This document shows positions 1 to 5,409 of a stretch of DNA of 5,409 nucleotides, one piece after another (within the stretch, counting starts at the first letter, position 1; each line of letters starts with the position of its first letter). The stretch comes from Planctomycetota bacterium. GTDB lineage: Bacteria > Planctomycetota > Phycisphaerae > Phycisphaerales > SM1A02. Made by a program: the position numbers and the translations under genes. The stretch spans positions 1-5,409 of the forward strand of contig JADFGE010000228.1 of NCBI GenBank assembly GCA_022567855.1, read 5' to 3'. The notes under the pieces were generated by a model. It made no database searches. It worked only from the letters and a program-made list of their open reading frames with translations, and was not told where the DNA came from.

Positions 1-1
1 G

Positions 2-883
2 CGGCGGGCGGAGACGGGCGGTCGAGTCGAGGGGCTGTTTCTGGAGGAAGTTGCCCACGGTCAGTGGCTGGTGATGCTGCGCAGTAACGGGCGACTTCGC
101 GCCGGGCAGCGAGTTCAACTGCTCGATACCGACGGTCAGCCATACGAGTCCGCGTTGGAACTCGTCGAGCCGCGAGCGGAGGGGTGGCTGGTCAACGCCG
201 GTGGATCGCAGAGCGTGTCGGCGATGCTCGACCGCGCCGGGTGGACGCCGCTGCCGCCGTATATTCTACGAGCGCGCGGTGAGGAGAAGTTTCGCGACGC
301 ACTGGATCGGCAGTGGTATCAAACCACGTTCGCCGATCCGCGCGAGCGCCGGTCCGTGGCCGCGCCGACGGCCGGGCTGCACTTTACGCCCGAACTTCTG
401 GCGAGAATAGAAAATAGAGGCGTGCGACGGATCGACGTGGTGCTCGACATCGGCCTCGGCACGTTCAAGCCGATTACTGCTGAGACGATTGATCAGCACC
501 CAATGCACGCGGAACGGTTTGCGGTCGAACCAAGCGTTATCGAGGCGATCAAACAGACGCACAACCCAGCGCGTGGATCGGGGCGCATCATCGCGGTCGG
601 CACGACTGTGGTGCGAACGCTCGAATCGCTCCCGGCGACGCTTCCAGATCCCGCCGCGCTGAGCGAACCAGTCATCGGCCGCACCGAGCTGCTGATCTCG
701 CCGCCGTACCGCTTCAAGCACGTGGACGGGATGCTGACGAACTTTCACCTGCCGCGATCGACACTGCTGGCTCTGGTGGGGGCGATGGTGGGGCTGGACC
801 GCATCAAGGCTGCCTATCGCGAGGCGATCAGCCAACGGTACCGTTTCTACAGCTACGGCGACGCGATGTTGATCCTGCCCTGA
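2..883 (+). CDS. queA: S-adenosylmethionine:tRNA ribosyltransferase-isomerase QueA, 5'-truncated by the window edge
   Basis: QueA transfers and isomerises the ribosyl part of S-adenosylmethionine onto 7-aminomethyl-7-deazaguanine at the tRNA wobble position, giving epoxyqueuosine; it acts in the cytoplasm. The frame is open from base 2 to the TGA at 881-883 (293 codons). A GTG at 71 is internal, because the codons before it (RRAETGGRVEGLFLEE) already match the family's GG.iE.L stretch. About 60 N-terminal residues should lie upstream, given the usual length of 340-360. Family blocks follow in order: SVAAPTAGLHFT (codons up to 388), DIGLGTFKPI (446 onward), a QHPMHAE block, GRIIAVGTTVVRTLES, LTNFHLPRSTLLALV and the C-terminal YRFYSYGDAMLIL. 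One oddity is that the usual LHVGxGTF reads LDIGLGTF, with Asp for His at codon 446-448. No frameshift is visible and the C-terminus is intact. The family assignment is secure. Confidence 0.96.
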   Translation, partial: RRAETGGRVEGLFLEEVAHGQWLVMLRSNGRLRAGQRVQLLDTDGQPYESALELVEPRAEGWLVNAGGSQSVSAMLDRAGWTPLPPYILRARGEEKFRDALDRQWYQTTFADPRERRSVAAPTAGLHFTPELLARIENRGVRRIDVVLDIGLGTFKPITAETIDQHPMHAERFAVEPSVIEAIKQTHNPARGSGRIIAVGTTVVRTLESLPATLPDPAALSEPVIGRTELLISPPYRFKHVDGMLTNFHLPRSTLLALVGAMVGLDRIKAAYREAISQRYRFYSYGDAMLILP

Positions 884-942
884 GGGTGGGTCGGGGCAAT
901 CATTTCTACGCGCCAAACTGCCACCATCCCGATATGTAAGGC

Positions 943-2460
943 ATGGAGGGCGGTGCTGTTTTTCTGCGCATGAGAATCGCCGAGCTGATTCAAGGATTAT
1001 CGATCGAACTCGTCCGCGGCTCACCGCAGACGGAGGTTTGCGAGATCGTTGAGGATTCTCGCGTCGCCTCAACGGGCTGCTTGTTCGTGGCCCGGGCGGG
1101 CGCCCAATCCGACGGATCAGCGTTCATCGAAGAGGCTGTATCAAAGGGGGCCGTCGCCGTGCTGGGGGCCGACCTTACGAACATCCCAGAGGAGGTGGTC
1201 GCACTGAAGGCCCAAAACCCGGCCCGAGCTGCTGCGCATCTGGCCGAGCGGTTCAACGGTCATCCCGCGACCACCTTGCGACTTGTCGGCATCACCGGCA
1301 CCAACGGCAAGACGACCATCGCCCATCTGGTTCATCACTTGCTCAACCAGGCGAATGTGACCTGCGGTCTCATCGGCACGGTGCAGATCGACGACGGCGC
1401 TCTGACCACGCCCGCCTCGCTCACCACGCCGTCGGCGATCGACATCAGCCGACGCTTGAAAACGATGGTGAACAACCACTGCACCGCCGCTGTGATCGAG
1501 GTCTCCAGCCACGCGTTGGACCAGGATCGCGTAGCCGCGTTGCCGTTCGACGTCGCCGTGTTCACGAATCTCACCGGCGACCACCTTGACTACCACCGCT
1601 CGATGGATGCGTACGCTCAGGCCAAGGCGCGCTTGTTTCGATCGCTGTCAGCCGAGGCATGGGCAATCGTGAACATCGACGATCCCGCGGCGGCGCAGAT
1701 GACCCGCGATTGTTCGGCCCGTGTGTTGGCGACGAGTCTGATCGATCCGGCTGCCGATTGCTTTGCGACGTGCGACCGCCAAACGATCGACCACGTTCAG
1801 ACCCAGTTTCGGGGGCCGTGGGGTCAGTTCGACGTGCGGTTACCGCTGGTGGGGAAACATAACGTTGCCAACGCACTGCAAGCCGCAGTGGCGTGCTGGG
1901 TGATGGGACTGAAAGAAGACGCGCTGCGCGCAGGTCTGAACTCGTGCAGCGCGCCGCCGGGCCGGCTGGAGCCGGTGACGACGTCCAGCGACGACTTTAC
2001 CGTCTTCGTGGATTACGCCCACACCGATGATGCGCTGGACAATGTGCTGCAAGCGCTGCGGCCGCTCGTACCGGAGGCCGGCCGGCTCCGTGTCGTGTTC
2101 GGATGCGGAGGCGACCGCGATCGAACCAAACGGCCGCGCATGGCAGCCGTCGCCGCTCGTTACGCCGACGAACTCATCATCACGTCCGACAATCCGCGGA
2201 CTGAAGATCCGCAGACGATCATCGACGAAATCCTCGTCGGCGTTCCCGAAGCGCGCCGCGCCGACACCATCACCCTCGTGGACCGTCGGGCGGCGATCGA
2301 ACATGCCATCGAGCGGTGCGGTCCCGATGATGTCGTGTTGATTGCCGGCAAAGGACATGAGCCGTACCAGATCATCGGCACACAGAAGCATCCGTTCGAC
2401 GATCGGCGTGTCGCGACTGAAGCCATCGCGTTGAGTGCAGCAAAGGTGGGCGCTTCGTGA
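943..2460 (+). CDS. murE: UDP-N-acetylmuramoyl-L-alanyl-D-glutamate--2,6-diaminopimelate ligase MurE
   Basis: This cytoplasmic ATP-dependent Mur ligase adds the third amino acid to UDP-MurNAc-L-Ala-D-Glu. Residues are counted from the ATG at 943. The N-terminal UDP-binding domain (about 1-112) has DSRVASTGCLFVA and a DG..F block. The central ATPase domain has the P-loop TGTNGKTT (118-125, K123), LTTPSA, EVSSHAL (186-192) and YAQAKARLF, whose K228 fits the family's carbamylated lysine. The C-terminal domain has DYAHTDD (357-363; DYAHTPD is usual), a GCGGDRD..KRPRM block, DNPR (416-419) and GKGHE (469-473). DNPR is the known signature for meso-diaminopimelate as substrate, as opposed to lysine. 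The length of 505 residues is normal. The start is uncertain: the ATG at 970 (MRIAELIQGL) aligns better with the usual MurE N-terminus, but neither start has a well-spaced Shine-Dalgarno. The stop overlaps murF by 4 bp. Confidence 0.96.
   Translation: MEGGAVFLRMRIAELIQGLSIELVRGSPQTEVCEIVEDSRVASTGCLFVARAGAQSDGSAFIEEAVSKGAVAVLGADLTNIPEEVVALKAQNPARAAAHLAERFNGHPATTLRLVGITGTNGKTTIAHLVHHLLNQANVTCGLIGTVQIDDGALTTPASLTTPSAIDISRRLKTMVNNHCTAAVIEVSSHALDQDRVAALPFDVAVFTNLTGDHLDYHRSMDAYAQAKARLFRSLSAEAWAIVNIDDPAAAQMTRDCSARVLATSLIDPAADCFATCDRQTIDHVQTQFRGPWGQFDVRLPLVGKHNVANALQAAVACWVMGLKEDALRAGLNSCSAPPGRLEPVTTSSDDFTVFVDYAHTDDALDNVLQALRPLVPEAGRLRVVFGCGGDRDRTKRPRMAAVAARYADELIITSDNPRTEDPQTIIDEILVGVPEARRADTITLVDRRAAIEHAIERCGPDDVVLIAGKGHEPYQIIGTQKHPFDDRRVATEAIALSAAKVGAS
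2442..2449 (+). promoter_or_regulatory. Ribosome binding site for murF inside the end of murE
   Basis: AAAGGTGG lies 7 bases before the GTG at 2457, a good Shine-Dalgarno match at normal spacing. It supports the GTG as the murF start and so the 4-base GTGA overlap with the murE stop, an arrangement typical of translational coupling. Confidence 0.65.
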
Positions 2461-3884
2461 CGTTCTTTTACGCCAAGAATCTGCGCCGTACGACCAAGGG
2501 AAGCTGGGTGCGGCCACTCATCGCACCGCTGGACGTTGACGGCGTTGGGATCGATTCGCGCGCGGATCTGACCGGCAAGGCTTTCGTTGCAATTCACGGT
2601 GAGCATCATGATGGACACGACTACCTCGCCGAGGCGATCCATGCCGGCGCGCAACTGTTGATCGTTGATCGGGAACCGAGCCAGGAAACGCTCCCACCGG
2701 ACACCGCCGTCTTGCTCGTCGACGACACACGCACAGCCTTAGCACGACTGGCGTCGGCCTATCGCCGGACGCTGATCGACACGACCGTCATCGCGATCAC
2801 CGGCTCAGCGGGCAAGACTACCACCAAGCACATGGTCGATGCTGTGCTCTCAACAACATTGCGCGGTACAGCTGCTCCAAAGTCCTTCAATAACGACATT
2901 GGCCTACCACTCACCATCCTCAACGCTCACGTTGATGACGCGTACCTCATCGTCGAAATTGGGGCGAACCAGCTCGGTGAGGTGAACACGCTGGCGGCCA
3001 TCGCACGGCCCAACATCGCGGTTATCACCACCGTGGGTCGAGCGCACCTCGAAGGATTCGGCACGGTCGAGAACGTCGCAAAGGAAAAGGCCGCGCTGCT
3101 GGATCATCTCCAGCCAAACGGTCTCGGCATCCTCAACGCCGATGCGCCCCAGTTGCGCAACTACCGCGGCCGGGCGCAGTCGATCGTCTGGTTCGGCCTG
3201 GCCCGGGACGCCGACCTGCGCCTCACGGATCGCGGCGCGTGCGATGAAACTTGGTGGTTTGAGGTCAACGGAGAAGATCGCTTCGGGCTCGGACTACCCG
3301 GGGCGCACAACGCGGTCAATGCCCTGGCTGCGGTAGCGGTGGGGCGGCGGCTGGGGCTTTCTGATAAGCAGATCGATCAAGGACTCGCCCAATGCGAACC
3401 GGTCGCCATGCGGATGACGTGCCACACACTCGGCGGAATGACGATCTACAACGACGCCTACAACGCCAACCCCGACTCGATGATCGCAGCCCTGGACACC
3501 TTTGCCGAACTCACGATTGATGCGGACCGGCGCGTGGTCATTCTCGGCGACATGCTGGAACTCGGGGCCCAGGCAGAGGCACTCCATGCCGAGATCGGGC
3601 GCTACGTGATCGACGTGGACCGCAGGGCGCCGATCGCACACGCCGTACTGATCGGGTCGTTGTCCTGTGCCACGGCACGCGTGCTCACCCGGGCGTGGGG
3701 CGCTGACCGTGTGACGCACATGGACGAGCTCAACGACCAGACCGCTGCCTTCGCCGCGCAGAAAGTTCATCCAGGCGACCGGGTGTTATTGAAAGGCTCC
3801 CGCAGCATGGGGTTGGAGCGAATGCTCGACGCCCTGACGGGCGCGCCGACGGTCGCCAAGGCTGTCGTTGCGGCCACCCCCTGA
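2457..3884 (+). CDS. murF: UDP-N-acetylmuramoyl-tripeptide--D-alanyl-D-alanine ligase MurF
   Basis: MurF joins the D-Ala-D-Ala dipeptide to UDP-MurNAc-tripeptide with ATP, the last cytoplasmic step before the lipid stage. The 475-residue protein is full length. The N-terminal domain (about 1-105) has GVGIDSRADLTGKAFVA and HDGHDYL. The central ATPase domain has ITGSAGKTTTK with P-loop K120, SFNNDIGLPLT, VEIGANQLGE (E167), GRAHLEGFG (H197) and AKEKAAL, where K211 is the probable carbamylated lysine. LPGAHNAVNALAA comes next, then the C-terminal domain with NDAYNANP (332-339), VVILGDMLELG and VLLKGSRSMGLERML. The family's DD.YNANP here reads ND.YNANP, a minor variation. The GTG start is chosen because it overlaps the murE stop as GTGA, has a well-placed AAAGGTGG before it, and gives a normal N-terminus. 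mraY follows after 16 bp, so the two are probably co-transcribed. Confidence 0.96.
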   Translation: MTFFYAKNLRRTTKGSWVRPLIAPLDVDGVGIDSRADLTGKAFVAIHGEHHDGHDYLAEAIHAGAQLLIVDREPSQETLPPDTAVLLVDDTRTALARLASAYRRTLIDTTVIAITGSAGKTTTKHMVDAVLSTTLRGTAAPKSFNNDIGLPLTILNAHVDDAYLIVEIGANQLGEVNTLAAIARPNIAVITTVGRAHLEGFGTVENVAKEKAALLDHLQPNGLGILNADAPQLRNYRGRAQSIVWFGLARDADLRLTDRGACDETWWFEVNGEDRFGLGLPGAHNAVNALAAVAVGRRLGLSDKQIDQGLAQCEPVAMRMTCHTLGGMTIYNDAYNANPDSMIAALDTFAELTIDADRRVVILGDMLELGAQAEALHAEIGRYVIDVDRRAPIAHAVLIGSLSCATARVLTRAWGADRVTHMDELNDQTAAFAAQKVHPGDRVLLKGSRSMGLERMLDALTGAPTVAKAVVAATP

Positions 3885-3889
3885 CGGCC

Positions 3890-3894
3890 GGTGA
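3890..3894 (+). promoter_or_regulatory. Probable ribosome binding site for mraY
   Basis: GGTGA lies 6 bases before the ATG at 3901, in the 16-base gap after the murF stop. It is a moderate Shine-Dalgarno match at suitable spacing and supports that ATG as the start. The gap is too short to hold a separate promoter, although one could lie inside murF. Confidence 0.5.
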
Positions 3895-3900
3895 AACCTC

Positions 3901-5064
3901 ATGCTGTACTACCTGCTCACGAAGACCAGTGACCAGCTTGATGAGATCGGGCTTTACTCGCTGTTGCAGGTCTTTTATCAGCTTGAGTTCCGCGCATTTG
4001 TCGCCGTCGTGTGCAGCTTCCTCATCGTTCTGCTGTTCGGGCGCAAGACGATCCGCTGGCTGATCAAACAGAAGATCGGCGACTCGCCGGAGTTTTATCA
4101 CGCCGACCTCAACGAGATCATGGCCCGCAAGGCCGCGACGCCGACCATGGGCGGCATCCTGATTTGCGGGTCGATGCTGCTGACGATCCTGCTGTTCGCC
4201 GACCTGACGAATCGGTTCGTGATGCTCGCGCTGATCGTGCTGGCGTGGCTGGCCGTCCTGGGTGGTTTCGACGATTGGCTGAAACTTACATCCGCTCGGC
4301 GTGCGCCGGGCTCGCGCGAGGGGCTGCACGCTTGGGAGAAGCTGCTCTTTCAGATTGGGATCGGCGCCGTGGCCGGGTACTTCCTGTATCGCCACGGCAT
4401 CGGTCGGGAAACCCACCACGTACTGACGCTGCCCTTTCAGCGCACATATCAACCCGGCACGACCCAACTCGAGAGCTCCGTGATCGTGCTCAGCGGCGTT
4501 GCGTTCGTACTCATCGCGACGATTCTCATCGCCGGCACCTCCAACGCGGTCAACCTCACCGACGGAATGGACGGGCTGGCGCCAGGTACGCTGGCGGTGG
4601 CGTCGTTTGCGCTCATGGTCCTGTGCTTTATCGCCGGCAGCTTCGACACCGCTCGGTTCCTGATGTTTCCCCACATCGACGGCTCCAAGGAGTTGATGAT
4701 CGTGACCGGGGCGATGGCCGGCGCATGTCTGGGGTTCCTGTGGTTCAACTGCGCGCCGGCCCAAGTCTTCATGGGCGATACCGGCGCGCTGCCGCTGGGC
4801 GGCTTGATGGCCTACATCGCCGTCGCCATTCGCCAGGAAATCCTGTTGCTGGTGATCGGCGGCGTGTTCTTCATGGAGATGGCCAGCGTGATCCTCCAGG
4901 TCGGCTACTTCAAATGGACGGGCGGCAAGCGCATCTTCCGCTGCTCGCCTATACACCATCACTTTCATTTGGGCGGATGGTCCGAACCGCAAGTTGTGAC
5001 GCGGTTCTGGGTGCTCGCCGTCGTCTTCGCCATGATCGCGTTGGTCTCGATCAAGTTGCGGTGA
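3901..5064 (+). CDS. mraY: Phospho-N-acetylmuramoyl-pentapeptide-transferase MraY
   Basis: MraY is an integral inner-membrane enzyme that moves phospho-MurNAc-pentapeptide from UDP to undecaprenyl phosphate, making lipid I; it needs magnesium. The 387 residues are a little longer than the common 320-360, with extra sequence at the N-terminus and in loops near 165-192 and 247-263. About ten hydrophobic segments are visible, for example near 31-47, 84-100, 104-122, 149-164, 192-213, 226-247, 264-283, two between 297 and 335, and 365-386. Family motifs are KAATPTMGG (77-85), FDDW with the paired aspartates D124-D125, NAVNLTDGMDG (215-225), FMGDTG with D293, and PIHHHF with H352-H354. These match the catalytic and metal-binding residues known in the family. 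Unusual positions are A296 (GDTGA where GDxGS is common) and H356 (HHHFH where HHHFE is common). The ATG at 3901 is preceded by GGTGA. Confidence 0.97.
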   Translation: MLYYLLTKTSDQLDEIGLYSLLQVFYQLEFRAFVAVVCSFLIVLLFGRKTIRWLIKQKIGDSPEFYHADLNEIMARKAATPTMGGILICGSMLLTILLFADLTNRFVMLALIVLAWLAVLGGFDDWLKLTSARRAPGSREGLHAWEKLLFQIGIGAVAGYFLYRHGIGRETHHVLTLPFQRTYQPGTTQLESSVIVLSGVAFVLIATILIAGTSNAVNLTDGMDGLAPGTLAVASFALMVLCFIAGSFDTARFLMFPHIDGSKELMIVTGAMAGACLGFLWFNCAPAQVFMGDTGALPLGGLMAYIAVAIRQEILLLVIGGVFFMEMASVILQVGYFKWTGGKRIFRCSPIHHHFHLGGWSEPQVVTRFWVLAVVFAMIALVSIKLR

Positions 5065-5113
5065 GCATGCGATCGGCCGGCGCGTGTATCACGAGTTTTA
5101 CATAACGCGATAA

Positions 5114-5139
5114 TCGCCGGTGGTGCGCCTAGACGGCGA
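5114..5139. repeat. Short inverted repeat in the mraY / pseudouridine synthase convergent gap
   Basis: TCGCCG (5114-5119) and CGGCGA (5134-5139) are perfect 6-base inverted arms around a 14-base loop. The gap between the two convergent stop codons is 117 bases (5065-5181) and needs transcription to end from both sides. No clear T-run follows the hairpin on either strand, so this is at best a weak candidate for a bidirectional terminator and could be chance in GC-rich DNA. I see no small gene in the gap. Confidence 0.25.
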
Positions 5140-5181
5140 GGTCATTCAAGGCACGAACAGTGCGGTCCCGAAAGTCGATCG

Positions 5182-5409
5182 TTACGGAATCACCTGATCG
5201 AGATCGAGCATCGACCCGGCCACGTTGGGCGCTTCGATGAAACGATAAGTCCGTAGCAACGTGACCAGATCGCGCAGATCATCCGGCAGCACCGCTTGGA
5301 ACGTCATCGGCTCGTTCGTCATCGGATGCGTGAAACCGAGCAGCGCCTCATGCAGCGCCTGGCGAGGCATCAACGAATCGCGCGGCGACCGATCGCCCTC
5401 GCCCGCGGG
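5182..5409 (-). CDS. C-terminal end of an RluA/RluD-family 23S rRNA pseudouridine synthase (partial)
   Basis: The frame reads from the right window edge leftwards to a TAA at 5184-5182, 75 codons, with no start in the window. The stretch PRQALHEALLGFTHPMTN, then PMTFQAVLPDDLRDLV, matches the C-terminal end of RluA-family enzymes (RQALHA..L.F.HP.tg....f.aplP.D). These enzymes convert uridines in 23S rRNA, or in some members tRNA, to pseudouridine. The catalytic HRLD-type motif lies before this part, outside the window, so the exact member (RluC, RluD or another) cannot be told. About 22 residues follow the conserved end (TYRFIEAPNVAG onward, ending LDQVIP). Initiation codons inside the visible part, such as TTG at 5373, are not the real start, because the frame stays open to the edge and the motif order requires a long N-terminal part. 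The gene converges on mraY and is not part of its operon. Confidence 0.8.
   Translation of the reverse strand, partial: PAGEGDRSPRDSLMPRQALHEALLGFTHPMTNEPMTFQAVLPDDLRDLVTLLRTYRFIEAPNVAGSMLDLDQVIP

Noticed and set aside
71..883. queA starting at GTG 71 as a complete 270-residue gene
   Set aside because: The same frame is open upstream to base 2 and encodes a conserved QueA block, so the gene is cut by the window edge and does not start at 71.
876..898. Possible terminator hairpin TGCCC/GGGCA just after queA
   Set aside because: The stem is only five bases with a 13-base loop and no T-run follows, so it cannot be told from chance.
884..942. Promoter for murE in the queA-murE gap
   Set aside because: TATGTA at 934-939 vaguely resembles a -10 box, but no -35-like sequence sits at the right distance, and it almost abuts the first candidate start codon.
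266..1072. Open frame of 268 codons on the - strand, across queA and the start of murE
   Set aside because: It is antisense to the conserved QueA motifs, with an arginine-rich translation and no recognisable family.
1840..2654. Open frames on the - strand opposite the end of murE and start of murF
   Set aside because: They are shadows of two well-supported genes, with no domain and no sensible context.
3730..4992. Open frame of 420 codons on the - strand, antisense to mraY
   Set aside because: It lies opposite a clear MraY with all family motifs. Its translation is rich in H, Q, R, D and E with no recognisable domain, as expected from antisense reading of GC-rich membrane-protein codons.
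4011..5105. Open frame of 364 codons on the + strand, offset from mraY
   Set aside because: It is a +1/+2 frame shadow: arginine- and aspartate-rich low-complexity translation, wholly overlapping the motif-bearing MraY frame.

Overview
The window is GC-rich bacterial chromosome carrying core housekeeping genes. It holds no mobile element, CRISPR array, tRNA or rRNA that I can recognise. In order: the 3' part of queA (tRNA queuosine biosynthesis), then murE, murF and mraY on the + strand, then the 3' end of an RluA/RluD-type 23S rRNA pseudouridine synthase gene on the - strand, converging on mraY.

The three central genes perform consecutive steps of peptidoglycan precursor synthesis. MurE adds the third residue of the stem peptide; its DNPR motif predicts meso-diaminopimelate. 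MurF adds D-Ala-D-Ala. MraY moves the finished phospho-MurNAc-pentapeptide onto undecaprenyl phosphate to give lipid I. murE and murF overlap by 4 bp, and mraY starts 16 bp after murF, so the three look like one transcription unit with translational coupling at the first junction. queA lies 59 bp or more upstream on the same strand and may be co-transcribed. The fragment resembles a reduced dcw (division/cell wall) cluster: murE-murF-mraY are in the classical order, but queA stands where ftsI/ftsL/rsmH usually precede murE, and no murD or ftsW follows mraY.

The organism is a diderm-type, DAP-peptidoglycan bacterium. The protein style (QueA with an ETGGRVEGLFLEE stretch, MraY with WFNCAPAQVFMGDTG and CSPIHHHFHLGGW) reminds me most of Planctomycetota, perhaps Phycisphaerae-like. 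That is an impression from remembered family sequences and has not been tested by search.

Nothing here looks like an undescribed system. The points worth a second look are small: a few substitutions in normally conserved motifs, an ambiguous murE start, the gene order, and weak inverted repeats in the convergent gap after mraY.
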